Shown one piece after another: positions 1 to 9,207 of a stretch of DNA of 64,000 nt (its first letter is position 1; every line of letters starts with the position of its first letter). This stretch comes from Cellulosimicrobium composti. Lineage in GTDB: Bacteria > Actinomycetota > Actinomycetes > Actinomycetales > Cellulomonadaceae. The position numbers and the translations under genes were made by a program. The DNA lies in the NCBI RefSeq assembly GCF_009711085.1, contig NZ_WMKA01000004.1, forward strand, positions 106,393-170,392, written 5' to 3'. The notes below the pieces were generated by a model that was not told where the DNA came from, ran no database searches, and worked only from the letters and a program-made list of their open reading frames with translations.

Positions 1-33
1 CTCCGCGGGGCGGGACCGGTCGGGGACCGTCAC
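1..33 (-). CDS. 5' end of the gene downstream of the sensor kinase, probably its response regulator (partial)
   Basis: A GTG at 33-31 overlaps the TGA of the kinase gene by four bases (GTGA). It opens a frame that stays open to the window edge and reads V-T-V-P-D-R-S-R-P-A-E. The same four-base stop/start overlap is used elsewhere in this window (ybdD). LytS-type kinases are usually encoded next to a LytTR response regulator, so that is the expected product. Only eleven codons are visible, so the identity is inference. Confidence 0.35.
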   Translation of the reverse strand, partial: MTVPDRSRPAE

Positions 34-1202
34 GGCACGCTCACCTCCGTCTCGTGCAGCGGCTGGGACCGGGGCACGCGCAGGCGCACGAGCGTGCCCG
101 AGCCGGGCGCGGTCTCGATGTCGAGCGCGTGGTCGTCGCCGTAGAGCTGGCGCACCCGCGTGTCCACGTTCCGCAGGCCCACGTGCGCGGTGCCGCGCGA
201 CGTGAGCAGCTCGTGCACGGCCGCGGGGTCCATGCCGACGCCGTCGTCCTCGACCGTGATCTCCGTCTGGGTGCCCTCGTCGCGCGCCGTGATGACGATC
301 GTGCCCCCGCGCTCCTGCGGCTCCAGGCCGTGCCGGACGGCGTTCTCGACCAGCGGCTGCACCGACAGGAACGGGATGACCGTCGTCAGCGACTCGGGGG
401 CGATCTGCAGCGTCACGGTGAGCCGGTCGCCGAACCGGGCCCGCTCGAGCTCGACGTAGGAGTGGATGGAGCGGAGCTCGTCCGCGAGCGTCGTGAAGTC
501 GCCCCGGCCGCGGAACGAGTACCGCGTGAAGTCGGCGAAGTCGAGCACGAGGTCGCGCGCCCGCTCCGGGTCGGTGCTGATGAACGACGCGATCGCGCCC
601 AGCGCGTTGTAGACGAAGTGCGGGCTGATCTGGGCGCGCAGCGCACGGAGCTCGGCCTGCGCGAGCGCCGTGCGGGACGCCTCGAGCTCGCCGAGCTCGA
701 GCTGCGCCGCGCACCACTGCGCGACCTCGCCCGTCGCCCGCACGAGTGGCGGTCGCACGGTGCCCGCGAACGCGACGACGACGCCCGCGACGCGCCCGCC
801 CGCGACGACGGGCTCGCCCACGGCGTCCTCGCCGTCGCCGGTCTCCACGTGGTGACGGCCCGTCGCCAGCACGCGCTCCGCGACGTGCCGCGCGTCCGGC
901 TCCAGCGCCTGGCTGCCGTCGAGCGCGACGGCGCCGTCCGCCGCGACGACCGCGAGCGCGTCGGCCCCGAGGAGCTGGCGTAGCGAGCGCGCCGCGCGCC
1001 CCACGTCGTCGCCGTCGAGGCCGTCGCGCAGGTGCGTCGCCGCGCGCGACGCGAGGTGCAGGGTGCGGAACGTCGCCCGGTCCGAGTCGCTCCCGAGCTC
1101 GCGCGACCCGCGCGCGAGCCGCCACGCGAGCACGAGCCCGAGGGTGAGCAGCACGCCCACGACGAGACCGGCGACGGCGCCGGCGAACACGGGCCCGGAC
1201 AT
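30..1202 (-). CDS. LytS/YehU-type sensor histidine kinase
   Basis: This 390-residue protein has one N-terminal membrane helix (about residues 6-30), then a GAF-like sensor region (about 45-165). The His_kinase (LytS) core follows, with ISPHFVYNALGAI around the phospho-acceptor His195. A HATPase domain ends it, with VQPLVENAVRHG as N box and DDGVGM and GSGTLVRL as G boxes. Kinases of this class phosphorylate LytTR response regulators; BtsS and YpdA of E. coli sense pyruvate. The cstA transporter lies 1.9 kb away with a LytTR-type repeat upstream, so a pyruvate or carbon-limitation sensor is likely. No Shine-Dalgarno is seen. A TACGAT hexamer at 1209-1214 (minus strand) sits 6 nt before the ATG, suggesting a leaderless transcript. 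Confidence 0.85.
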   Translation of the reverse strand: MSGPVFAGAVAGLVVGVLLTLGLVLAWRLARGSRELGSDSDRATFRTLHLASRAATHLRDGLDGDDVGRAARSLRQLLGADALAVVAADGAVALDGSQALEPDARHVAERVLATGRHHVETGDGEDAVGEPVVAGGRVAGVVVAFAGTVRPPLVRATGEVAQWCAAQLELGELEASRTALAQAELRALRAQISPHFVYNALGAIASFISTDPERARDLVLDFADFTRYSFRGRGDFTTLADELRSIHSYVELERARFGDRLTVTLQIAPESLTTVIPFLSVQPLVENAVRHGLEPQERGGTIVITARDEGTQTEITVEDDGVGMDPAAVHELLTSRGTAHVGLRNVDTRVRQLYGDDHALDIETAPGSGTLVRLRVPRSQPLHETEVSVP

Positions 1203-1244
1203 GCTGCGATCGTAACGAGGCCCCGCCCGCCCGCCGCCGGAGGG

Positions 1245-1877
1245 TCAGGCGACGACGAGGACGAGCACGACGACCAGCACCACCGTGACGACCACGAGCA
1301 CCCCGAGGGCGACGAGGAGGCCGAGCACGACGGGGTGCGCCTGGTACCAGGGCACGAGGCGCGGGTCCGTCGCACGGAGCTGGGCGGGCGTGACGGGGTG
1401 GCGGACCGGCGTGAGCGGCACGCCGCGGTGCGCGAGGTCGAGAGCCAGCGCCGAGAGCTGCCCGCGGTCCCACATCTGGCCGACGAGCAGGAGCAGGCGC
1501 TTCGTCGGGCCCACGACGATGAGGTGGTGCGTCGGGCCGGCCGTGCCGAACGCCATGCTGTCCACGGTGACGACGCGCTCGACGTCCGCGACCGTGAAGC
1601 GTCGCGGGCGTCCCCACCCCTGCACCGTGACCGTGCCGTCCCCGAACGTGACGCGCGAGCGGTCGGCGAGGCGGCGCGCGAGCACGTACGTCACCGGCAC
1701 CATCGCCAGCACGAGCGCCAGGTAGAAGAGGCTGAGCACGAGGTTGCGGGTGCTGATCGCGGTCATGACGGCTGCCAGGCCCAGGACCGGCGTGAGGATC
1801 GCGACGGACGACAGGTTGGTGCGCAGGACGCGGCGCTTCGCGTCGTCGTGCAGCGTCAGCTCGGTCACGCGCGGCAT
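1245..1877 (-). CDS. membrane protein with a PH-like core, function unknown
   Basis: This 210-residue protein has two hydrophobic segments near the N-terminus (about residues 25-42 and 47-67) and a long valine/leucine-rich helix at the extreme C-terminus. Between them is a soluble stretch of about 110 residues with the alternating pattern of a small beta domain, resembling bacterial PH-like (YdbS/YcxB-type) proteins. I cannot assign a function. The gene lies 42 bp upstream of the kinase gene on the same strand and could share its transcript. The ATG at 1877 is the first in the frame; no strong Shine-Dalgarno is visible. Confidence 0.6.
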   Translation of the reverse strand: MPRVTELTLHDDAKRRVLRTNLSSVAILTPVLGLAAVMTAISTRNLVLSLFYLALVLAMVPVTYVLARRLADRSRVTFGDGTVTVQGWGRPRRFTVADVERVVTVDSMAFGTAGPTHHLIVVGPTKRLLLLVGQMWDRGQLSALALDLAHRGVPLTPVRHPVTPAQLRATDPRLVPWYQAHPVVLGLLVALGVLVVVTVVLVVVLVLVVA

Positions 1878-1913
1878 CGTCCCACGTCGGAGCGCCGCGG
1901 CGGGCCGAGCGGG

Positions 1914-2609
1914 TCAGCCCTCGGTGTCCGTCCAGGACGCGATGTCCACGCCGTGGTTCTCGGGCGACGCGAGCGACCACCAGGCGGGGGCGGAGGAGTC
2001 GTCCGCCATCCGGCCTCCGGCCGCGAGGGCCGCCGCCACGCGCGCCTCCGCCTGGTCGGCCGGGACGAAGACGTCGAGGTGCGTGCGCCCCCGCGAGGGG
2101 ACGTCGCCGGTGATGGGGTTGAAGGCGAGCTGCGGCCCGCAGCGCAGCGGGTCGGCCGCGTCCGTCTCGCCGAGCGGCTCGTAGCCCAGCGCCGCCTCGA
2201 AGAACGGGCGGACGTCGGCCCCGGAGTGCTGCGCGACGTAGATGCCGATCGACTGCGCGCGGGACGGGTCGGGCGTCAGGCCCAGGTCCGCCGCCGCACG
2301 GGAGACGGCCGCGGCGAACTCCGTGGCGCCTGCGGGGATGCCGTCGGTGCCCCGGTTCGGGACGCGCACGACGACGCCCTCGGGGCGCACGTCGACGTCG
2401 GGCAGGACGCCCGACCGCTCGGCCGCCTCGACGACGGGCGCCACGAGCCCGGCCGCGTGGGCGAGGGAGCGCGCGGACCAGACGGCCTGCGGTCCCGTCC
2501 CGGTGACGCGCCAGTCGGCGACGCCCGGGGCTCGGTGGAACGCGGCGGCGGAGACGAAGCCGGGCTCGTTCGTCGGTGCGCTGGTGGACTCGCTCGTGGG
2601 CTCGCTCAT
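1914..2609 (-). CDS. VOC-family (glyoxalase-like) protein with a pterin-dehydratase-like N-terminal half
   Basis: This 231-residue protein starts at the ATG at 2609, chosen because GAGGGAG precedes it by about 6 nt; the longer frame upstream has no such signal and runs into a palindrome. The N-terminal half (residues 15-115) resembles 4a-hydroxytetrahydrobiopterin dehydratase-like domains, with W-R-V near the start and a VRVPN strand. The C-terminal half resembles a VOC beta-alpha-beta module and ends in a GVDIASWTD strand typical of that fold. The same two-part architecture occurs in actinobacterial proteins labelled VOC family. Substrate and reaction are unknown. It is separated from ybdD by a long palindrome (2705-2767), so it is probably transcribed separately. 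Confidence 0.65.
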   Translation of the reverse strand: MSEPTSESTSAPTNEPGFVSAAAFHRAPGVADWRVTGTGPQAVWSARSLAHAAGLVAPVVEAAERSGVLPDVDVRPEGVVVRVPNRGTDGIPAGATEFAAAVSRAAADLGLTPDPSRAQSIGIYVAQHSGADVRPFFEAALGYEPLGETDAADPLRCGPQLAFNPITGDVPSRGRTHLDVFVPADQAEARVAAALAAGGRMADDSSAPAWWSLASPENHGVDIASWTDTEG

Positions 2610-2704
2610 GGACCGGCTCCCTCGGAGGCTGTCGCGCGTCCCGGGCCGCTCGCCGTCGAGCGCCCGCGCACCCTCCATCGTAGGTCGGGGCCCACCACCC
2701 GGCC

Positions 2705-2767
2705 CCGCCGAACACGGGGTTGGTGCCGTCATCGAGCGGATAACGGCACCGACCCCGTGTTCGGCGG
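2705..2767. repeat. long palindromic hairpin element A
   Basis: The arms 2705-2732 and 2740-2767 form a 28-bp stem with one mismatch and one G-T pair around a 7-nt loop. The outer arm begins CGCCGAACACGGGGTT. It starts 20 bp after the stop codon of ybdD, so it can act as its terminator, although no U-tract follows. A related element lies at 24756-24819, also just after a minus-strand stop codon. Confidence 0.75.
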
Positions 2768-2787
2768 CGAGGAAGGTCGTGCTCGGC

Positions 2788-3123
2788 TCAGCAGCAGCGT
2801 GAGCCGGGGTTGGCGTCCTGCTCGGCGTGGCGGCGGCGCCAGAACTCGCGCTCGGTGATCACGTCGCAGCCGGGGTGCACCGCGCGCTGGTGCGCGGCGT
2901 ACGTCGCGTACGCGTCGTCGCCCATGATCTGGCGCACGTACCAGCGGACCGCGGCGGCGCCGTCGCGCACCCGCCGTGCCATGCCCGACGCGCGGGCCGC
3001 GAGCCCCGCGGACGACGCGCCGCCCGCGGGCCCCGTCGACGTCGCGGGTCCCGCGGGCCCCGCCACGACGGTCGCGCGGACCGTCGCGGCGGGAGCCTGC
3101 GGGGTGTCCTGCCGCACCGTCAC
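2788..3123 (-). CDS. ybdD: YbdD/YjiX-family small protein, CstA partner
   Basis: The protein has 111 residues. The C-terminal 65 residues carry the family signature: VRQIMGDDAY, then H-P-G (CDVITEREFWR), with cysteines near the end. E. coli YbdD and YjiX have about 65 residues; the Ala/Pro-rich first 45 residues here are an extension. The GTG start at 3123 overlaps the cstA stop codon by four bases (GTGA), so translation is probably coupled. YbdD-type proteins are co-encoded with CstA/BtsT peptide and pyruvate transporters, and E. coli work suggests they help transport. The gene is easily missed because it sits at the end of a long non-coding frame. Confidence 0.85.
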   Translation of the reverse strand: MTVRQDTPQAPAATVRATVVAGPAGPATSTGPAGGASSAGLAARASGMARRVRDGAAAVRWYVRQIMGDDAYATYAAHQRAVHPGCDVITEREFWRRRHAEQDANPGSRCC

Positions 3124-5405
3124 CGGTGCCCCGTCGCGGCAGGACGCTTCTCGGGCGACAGCGCCGCCCACTCCTTCTGGATCTCCTTCTCGGCCGCCGT
3201 CGCGACCACGTCGGACGGCGCGAACCGGCGCGACGGGACCGGCGCGTCCTCGTGGTTCTCGCCGCCGCCGGCGCGCAGCGCCTTCGCCGTCACGAGGACC
3301 GAGGCGACGATGACGACGATCGCCAGCACGACGAACACGATCGACAGCGTGCCCTGGACGAACGTGTTGCGGACCACGGCCTCCATGGCCTCGACCGAGC
3401 CGGCCGTGCCGAACGACGTCTCGCCGGCCGCGAGCGCGTCCTTGAACGCGTTGTGGTTGGCCCAGTACCCGACCGCGGGGACGGGGGAGAAGATCTTCTC
3501 GATCGACGCCCAGATCGTGATGACCGCGGTGAACGCGAGCGGCGCCGCGACGATCCACAGCCAGCGCTGGTAGCTGCGCCCACGCTTGGCGACGATCGCC
3601 AGCACGACGGCGAGCGCGATGGCCGCGAGGAGCTGGTTCGCGATGCCGAACAGCGGGAAGAACGTGTTGATGCCGCCGAGCGGGTCGGTGACGCCGAGGT
3701 AGAGGATGCTGCCCCACCCGGCGACCATGATCGCGGTGCACAGCCACACGCCCGGCCGCCACGTCACGTCGCGGAACCTCGGCGCCACGTTGCCGATGGT
3801 GTCCTGGAGCATGAACCGCGCGACGCGCGTGCCGGCGTCGACGGCCGTGAGGATGAACAGCGCCTCGAACATGATCGCGAAGTGGTACCAGAAGCCCATC
3901 ATCGCGGTGCCGCCCACGACCTGCTGCATGATGTGCGCGAGACCGAGCGCGAGCGTCGGTGCGCCGCCCGTGCGGGAGACGATCGACGGCTCGCCGACCG
4001 CCGCGGCGGTGGAGGACAGCATGTCGGGGGTGAGGTTGACGCCCATGAGGCCGAGGCCGTTGACGAACGCGACCGCGCCCTCGACCGTGCCGCCCGTGGC
4101 GGCCGCGGACGAGTTCATCGCGAAGTAGATGCCGCGGTCGATGGAGATCGCCGCGACGAGCGCCATGATCGCGACGAACGACTCCATGAGCATGCCGCCG
4201 TACCCGATGAAGCGCGTCTGGCGCTCCTTCTCGACGAGCTTGGGCGTGGTGCCCGACGCGATGAGCGCGTGGAACCCGGACAGCGCGCCGCACGCGATGG
4301 TGACGAAGAGGAACGGGAACAGCGCCCCGGACACGACCGGGCCCGTCTCGCCGCTCGCGAACTCGCTGATCGCGGGGACCGTGATCTCGGGCCGCACCAC
4401 GATCACCGCGACCGCGAGGACGACGATGACGCCGACCTTCATGAACGTCGACAGGTAGTCGCGCGGCGCGAGCAGGAGCCACACGGGCAGGACGGCCGCG
4501 ACGAAGCCGTAGACGATGACGCCGACCGCGATGGTCGTGCGGTCGAGGTGGAAGAGCTCGGCGCCCCACGCGGTGTCCGCGATCCAGCCGCCGCCGACGA
4601 TCGCGGCGAGCAGCAGGACGAAGCCGATGACCGAGACCTCGGTGATCTTGCCCGGGCGGATGTAGCGCAGGTAGACGCCCATGAACAGCGCGATGGGGAT
4701 GGTCATCGACACGGAGAACACGCCCCACGGGCTCTCGCCGAGCGCGTTGACGACCACGAGCGCGAGGATCGCGACGATGATGATCATGATGAGCAGCGAC
4801 GCGACGATCGCGGCGGTGCCGCCGACGCGGCCGAGCTCCTGGCGTGCCATCTGACCGATGGTCCGGCCGCCGCGGCGCATGGAGAAGAACAGCACGAGGT
4901 AGTCCTGCACCGCGCCCGCGAGCACGACGCCGACGATGATCCAGATCGTCCCGGGCAGGTAGCCCATCTGCGCGGCGAGCACGGGGCCCACGAGGGGGCC
5001 GGCGCCGGCGATGGCGGCGAAGTGGTGGCCGAACAGCACGTGCCGGTCGGTCGGGACGTAGTCCTTGCCGTCCTCGCGTACCTCGGCGGGCGTGGCGCGA
5101 CGGTCGTCGGGGCGCGTGATGTAGCGCTCGATGACCTTGGAGTAGAAGCGGTACCCGATGAGGTACGTGCACACCGCGGCGAACACGAACCAGATCGCGT
5201 TGACGGTCTCGCCGCGGACGACCGCGAGCATGACCCACGCGACGCCGCCGAGCAGCGAGATCGCGGCCCACAGGGCGATCTTCTGCGGGGTCCAGCGCGT
5301 GCGCGCCTTCTCCTCGGGCACCGCCGTGGGCGGCAGGGACGGGTCCTGGACGATCGCGGGATCGTCGGGGGCGGCGTTCCGCGCCGCACGGGTGTCTGTC
5401 GTCAT
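3120..5405 (-). CDS. cstA: carbon starvation protein A, pyruvate/peptide transporter
   Basis: This 761-residue polytopic membrane protein has the conserved CstA blocks: the N-terminal PLVGPVLAAQMGYLPG region, the QDYLVLFFSMRRGGRTIG loop, the FHALIASGTTPK segment, and the long C-terminal set of helices. CstA and BtsT of E. coli are H+/pyruvate symporters induced on carbon limitation. The ATG at 5405 is chosen over an upstream in-frame ATG because GGAGAGG lies 5 nt before it. The upstream region holds a -10-like TAGCCT (5447-5452), a CRP-type palindrome (5469-5482) and a LytTR-type direct repeat (5507-5536). The sensor kinase at 30-1202 is the obvious candidate controller. The gene is followed by ybdD with a four-base overlap. 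Confidence 0.95.
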   Translation of the reverse strand: MTTDTRAARNAAPDDPAIVQDPSLPPTAVPEEKARTRWTPQKIALWAAISLLGGVAWVMLAVVRGETVNAIWFVFAAVCTYLIGYRFYSKVIERYITRPDDRRATPAEVREDGKDYVPTDRHVLFGHHFAAIAGAGPLVGPVLAAQMGYLPGTIWIIVGVVLAGAVQDYLVLFFSMRRGGRTIGQMARQELGRVGGTAAIVASLLIMIIIVAILALVVVNALGESPWGVFSVSMTIPIALFMGVYLRYIRPGKITEVSVIGFVLLLAAIVGGGWIADTAWGAELFHLDRTTIAVGVIVYGFVAAVLPVWLLLAPRDYLSTFMKVGVIVVLAVAVIVVRPEITVPAISEFASGETGPVVSGALFPFLFVTIACGALSGFHALIASGTTPKLVEKERQTRFIGYGGMLMESFVAIMALVAAISIDRGIYFAMNSSAAATGGTVEGAVAFVNGLGLMGVNLTPDMLSSTAAAVGEPSIVSRTGGAPTLALGLAHIMQQVVGGTAMMGFWYHFAIMFEALFILTAVDAGTRVARFMLQDTIGNVAPRFRDVTWRPGVWLCTAIMVAGWGSILYLGVTDPLGGINTFFPLFGIANQLLAAIALAVVLAIVAKRGRSYQRWLWIVAAPLAFTAVITIWASIEKIFSPVPAVGYWANHNAFKDALAAGETSFGTAGSVEAMEAVVRNTFVQGTLSIVFVVLAIVVIVASVLVTAKALRAGGGENHEDAPVPSRRFAPSDVVATAAEKEIQKEWAALSPEKRPAATGHR

Positions 5406-5446
5406 CGAGCCTCTCCAGGGTCGCGTCGTTGCGGTCCGACGTGGGA

Positions 5447-5482
5447 AGGCTAGGAACCGGTGCGGACCGTGACCCACGTCAC
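5447..5482 (-). promoter_or_regulatory. cstA promoter with CRP/GlxR-type palindrome
   Basis: On the minus strand a TAGCCT hexamer (5452-5447) fits an actinobacterial -10. The palindrome GTGA-N6-TCAC occupies 5469-5482, the core of the CRP/GlxR consensus, and overlaps the expected -35 position. cstA is a known cAMP-CRP target in enterics and a GlxR target in corynebacteria, so a link to cAMP control is plausible but not proven here. Confidence 0.5.
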
Positions 5483-5506
5483 GTCGGTGGGCGGTCGAGG
5501 TGTGCG

Positions 5507-5536
5507 ACGAACGGTGGCCGGTGTGCGACGAACGGC
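5507..5536 (-). promoter_or_regulatory. LytTR-type direct-repeat operator upstream of cstA
   Basis: Read on the minus strand there are two 9-mers, GCCGTTCGT (5536-5528) and ACCGTTCGT (5515-5507), separated by exactly 12 nt. The published LytTR half-site is [TA][AC][CA]GTTN[AG][TG], repeated with 10-13 nt between copies. The proximal copy fits fully and the distal copy differs at the first base. The repeat extends to about 15 identical bases per copy. It lies about 100-130 bp before the cstA start codon. Confidence 0.6.
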
Positions 5537-5607
5537 GGGCGCGTCGGCGGCCGGCGGGACGCGTCCCTCGCCGCGCGCACCCGCCCCGCGAGGACTACGG
5601 TCCTGCC

Positions 5608-6249
5608 GTGGCCGACGAGGAAGCGGACCGCCGGGACGGCAGGTCGCTGCGGGAGACCGTCACGGTGGTGCTGCTGTCCGTGACGGCCGTCCTCACGGCG
5701 TGGAGCGGGTTCGAGGCGAGCAAGTGGGGCGGCGAGATGTCGATCGCGTTCTCGCGCGCCTCCGCCCAGCGCATCGAGGCGTCGACCGAGCGCTCGCACG
5801 CGGACGCCGCACGCGAGATCGACCTCCAGGTGTTCGCGCTGTACCTCCAGGGCACGGCGACCGGCAACGACCTGCTCGCCGACTTCGCGCGCGACCGGTT
5901 CACGACGCACTTCGAGCCCGCGTTCGAGGAGTGGCTCGCGTCGCGGCCGCTGCAGAACCCGGACGCCGCGCCGAGCCCGTTCGCGCTCGACTCCTACGTC
6001 CCGCCGGGCCAGGTCGAGGCCGCCGAGGCGGACGCGCGCGCCGACGCGCTGTTCGCCCGGGCGCTCGTGAGCAACCAGCGGGGCGACGACTACACGCTCG
6101 TGACCGTCCTGTTCGCGCTCGTGCTCTTCTTCGGTGCGTTCGCCGGGAGGTTCCGCTCCCCCCGCGCGTCGTGGGGCATGGTGGGCGCCGCGTGCGTGCT
6201 GCTCGTCGTGGGCGTCGGCTTCCTCGTGAGCTTCCCCAAGATCGTCTGA
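5608..6249 (+). CDS. small membrane protein with periplasmic/extracytoplasmic loop, function unknown
   Basis: This 213-residue protein has one hydrophobic helix near the N-terminus (about residues 15-37), a long polar helical segment of about 110 residues, and two closely spaced C-terminal helices (about 165-182 and 190-210). Similar layouts occur in unannotated actinobacterial and proteobacterial proteins. I do not recognise a specific function. The GTG at 5608 is chosen because a TACGGT hexamer (5596-5601) lies 6 nt before it, which fits a leaderless promoter. The longer in-frame extension back to 5500 would cross the cstA operator. It is divergent from cstA. Confidence 0.6.
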   Translation: MADEEADRRDGRSLRETVTVVLLSVTAVLTAWSGFEASKWGGEMSIAFSRASAQRIEASTERSHADAAREIDLQVFALYLQGTATGNDLLADFARDRFTTHFEPAFEEWLASRPLQNPDAAPSPFALDSYVPPGQVEAAEADARADALFARALVSNQRGDDYTLVTVLFALVLFFGAFAGRFRSPRASWGMVGAACVLLVVGVGFLVSFPKIV

Positions 6250-6289
6250 CCGGGGCGTCGGGCGTCGCCCGCTCTCGTAGCCTGGGGCG

Positions 6290-6856
6290 GTGCAGACCTT
6301 CACCACCGCCCGGCTCACGCTCCGCCCCTGGCGGACCGAGGACGCCGACGCCGCCCTCGACATCTACTCGCGCTGGGACGTCATGCGGTTCGTCGGCGTG
6401 ACGCCGCGCGTGCTGGAGCACCGCGACGAGGCGGCGGAGCGGGTCAAGCGGTGGAACGCCGTCGACGACGGGACGCACGGCGTGTGGGCCGTCGTGCCGC
6501 GCACGGACGCGGCGCAGGGCGCGCACCCGGGCGAGGGCGTGCCCGTGGGGTCGATCCTGCTCAAGCCGATCCCGGCGTCGGGCACGGGCGAGCCGCCGCA
6601 GCCCTCGGGGGACACGGAGATCGGCTGGCACTTCCACCCCGACGTGTGGGGCCGCGGGTACGCGACGGAGGCCGCGGCCGCCGTCCTCGCGCACGCGTTC
6701 GAGCGCGGGCTGGAGCGCGTCGTCGCCGTCACGCACGCCGACAACGCGGCGTCCCAGGCGGTGTGCCGCCGGATCGGCATGACCTACCGAGGCACGACGC
6801 AGGCGTACTACGACACGACGTGCGAGCTCTTCGAGGTCACCGCCCCGACGCCGTGA
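6290..6856 (+). CDS. GNAT-family N-acetyltransferase (RimJ/RimL type)
   Basis: This 188-residue protein opens with TARLTLRPWRTEDADA, the usual first strand and helix of RimJ/RimL-like acetyltransferases. It carries the acetyl-CoA-binding motif as VWGRGYATEAAAAVL, followed by N-x-A-S-x-x-V in the next strand (DNAASQAVCRRIGM). It would transfer acetyl from acetyl-CoA to an amine; the substrate is not evident. The GTG start at 6290 has no Shine-Dalgarno, but TAGCCT (6278-6283) lies 6 nt upstream, suggesting a leaderless mRNA. Confidence 0.85.
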   Translation: MQTFTTARLTLRPWRTEDADAALDIYSRWDVMRFVGVTPRVLEHRDEAAERVKRWNAVDDGTHGVWAVVPRTDAAQGAHPGEGVPVGSILLKPIPASGTGEPPQPSGDTEIGWHFHPDVWGRGYATEAAAAVLAHAFERGLERVVAVTHADNAASQAVCRRIGMTYRGTTQAYYDTTCELFEVTAPTP

Positions 6857-6904
6857 GGCCGTTCGGCGAGAGCAGCCCCGCCGTCTGGACCTAGGCTGGC
6901 GGCC

Positions 6905-8179
6905 ATGGACACCGAGGAACGCCTGGCCGTCTTCATCGACTACGAGAACCTCGCGCTCGGTGCGCGGGAGCACCTGGGCGGCATGACGTTCGACTTCGGC
7001 CCGATCGCGGACGCCCTCGCGGTGCGCGGGCGGGTCGTCGTGCGGCGCGCGTACGCGGACTGGTCGTACTTCGACGAGGACCGCCGCTCGCTCACGCGGC
7101 ACCAGGTCGAGCTCATCGAGATGCCGCAGCGCATGGGCGCGTCGCGCAAGAACGCGGCCGACATCAAGATGGTCGTCGACGCGATCGAGATGGCGTTCGA
7201 GCGCGACTACATCTCGACGTTCGTCATGTGCACGGGGGACAGCGACTTCTCCCCGCTCGTCCACAAGCTGCGCGAGCTCAACAAGCGCGTCATCGGCGTC
7301 GGCGTCGAGAAGTCGACGTCGCGCCTCCTGCCGCCCGCGTGCGACGAGTTCCTGTTCTACGACCGCCTGGAGGGCGTGGACGTGCCCGACGAGCCGGAGC
7401 CGCGCTCGGTCCGCGGGTCGCGCACGTCCGGCGGGACGACGTCGGGCGCGGCCAAGCCGAAGCGGGGCGGCGGGCGCACGTCCGGGCGCCGCAAGGCGAC
7501 CGAGATCGCGGAGCCCGAGGCCGAGACGCCCGCTGCGGCGGCGCTCGCGGAGCTCGGGGAGGCGGTGAGCCGGACGACGCGCCGCGGCGAGCCGGTCGTG
7601 ACGGAGAACGCTCAGGTGGACGGCGAGACGACGTCGGTCGAGGACCCCGTCGAGCAGGCGGCCGCGGCGCCCGCGGCCGACGCCGACGACGACGCCCCGA
7701 CGGGCGAGGACGTGCCCATGGAGGTGCGGGTCGCGCAGACGCTCGCCGACCTGGAGGCGTCCACGAGCGGCCCGGTGACCGCGTCGGTGCTCAAGCGCAC
7801 GCTGCTGCGCAAGGACCCCACGTTCAGCGAGGCCGACTACGGGTTCCGCAACTTCGGCGAGTTCCTGCGGTTCCTGGCCGACCGGAGCTTCGTCGAGCTC
7901 GCGCCCGGGCCCGCGACCGGGGACCCGGAGGTGTCGCTGCCCGCGCAGGGCGACACCGACCAGGCGTTCGCGCTCGTGCGCGACGTGGTGCGCGAGGAGG
8001 GCGGGTCGACCGTGCTGTCCGGGCTGAAGAACGCGATCCGCAAGAAGCGCCCGGACTTCAGCGAGAAGGCCCTCGGGTACCGGGGCTTCCTGCAGTTCTG
8101 CAAGGCCGCGCAGGCCGCCGGCGCCGTCGACCTGGCGTGGGACGACGACGCCGACGACTACCGCGTGACGGTCGCCTGA
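6905..8179 (+). CDS. NYN-domain putative RNase with two OST-HTH/LOTUS domains
   Basis: This 424-residue protein has an N-terminal NYN (PIN-like) nuclease domain (about residues 6-150). Its acidic residues are visible in AVFIDYENL and CTGDSDFSPLV. An Ala/Glu-rich linker (about 160-275) follows, then two tandem LOTUS/OST-HTH domains (about 276-345 and 350-424), each with the F-R-N/Y-R-G-F-x-x-F pattern. LOTUS domains bind RNA, often G-quadruplex RNA, and NYN domains cleave RNA, so an RNA-targeting nuclease is the natural reading. Targets are unknown. A TAGGCT hexamer (6892-6897) lies 7 nt before the ATG. The gene converges on the hydrolase at 8253 with a hairpin between them. Confidence 0.85.
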   Translation: MDTEERLAVFIDYENLALGAREHLGGMTFDFGPIADALAVRGRVVVRRAYADWSYFDEDRRSLTRHQVELIEMPQRMGASRKNAADIKMVVDAIEMAFERDYISTFVMCTGDSDFSPLVHKLRELNKRVIGVGVEKSTSRLLPPACDEFLFYDRLEGVDVPDEPEPRSVRGSRTSGGTTSGAAKPKRGGGRTSGRRKATEIAEPEAETPAAAALAELGEAVSRTTRRGEPVVTENAQVDGETTSVEDPVEQAAAAPAADADDDAPTGEDVPMEVRVAQTLADLEASTSGPVTASVLKRTLLRKDPTFSEADYGFRNFGEFLRFLADRSFVELAPGPATGDPEVSLPAQGDTDQAFALVRDVVREEGGSTVLSGLKNAIRKKRPDFSEKALGYRGFLQFCKAAQAAGAVDLAWDDDADDYRVTVA

Positions 8180-8202
8180 CGCGAGGCGAGCCGGGCGCGG
8201 GG

Positions 8203-8227
8203 CCGGGCGCCGGGGGACGGCGCCCGG
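8203..8227. terminator. bidirectional hairpin between convergent genes
   Basis: CCGGGCGCC (8203-8211) pairs perfectly with GGCGCCCGG (8219-8227) around a 7-nt loop. It lies between the ends of the NYN gene and the hydrolase gene. There is no U-tract, as is common at this GC content. Confidence 0.5.
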
Positions 8228-8252
8228 TCGCGGCCCGGCGGACGGGTCGCGG

Positions 8253-9171
<919 letters not shown>

Positions 9172-9207
9172 CGCGCAAGGGGGGCCGAGCGACAGGAGAT
9201 GACACGC

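Noticed and set aside
2788..5271. An 827-codon frame overlapping cstA on the same strand
   Set aside because: Only the final 111 codons (ybdD) are real. The rest is a shifted reading of cstA.
5408..5446. tRNA-like or riboswitch-like structure in the cstA leader
   Set aside because: No conserved arms or cores could be found by eye; the leader is short and explained by the promoter and ribosome site.
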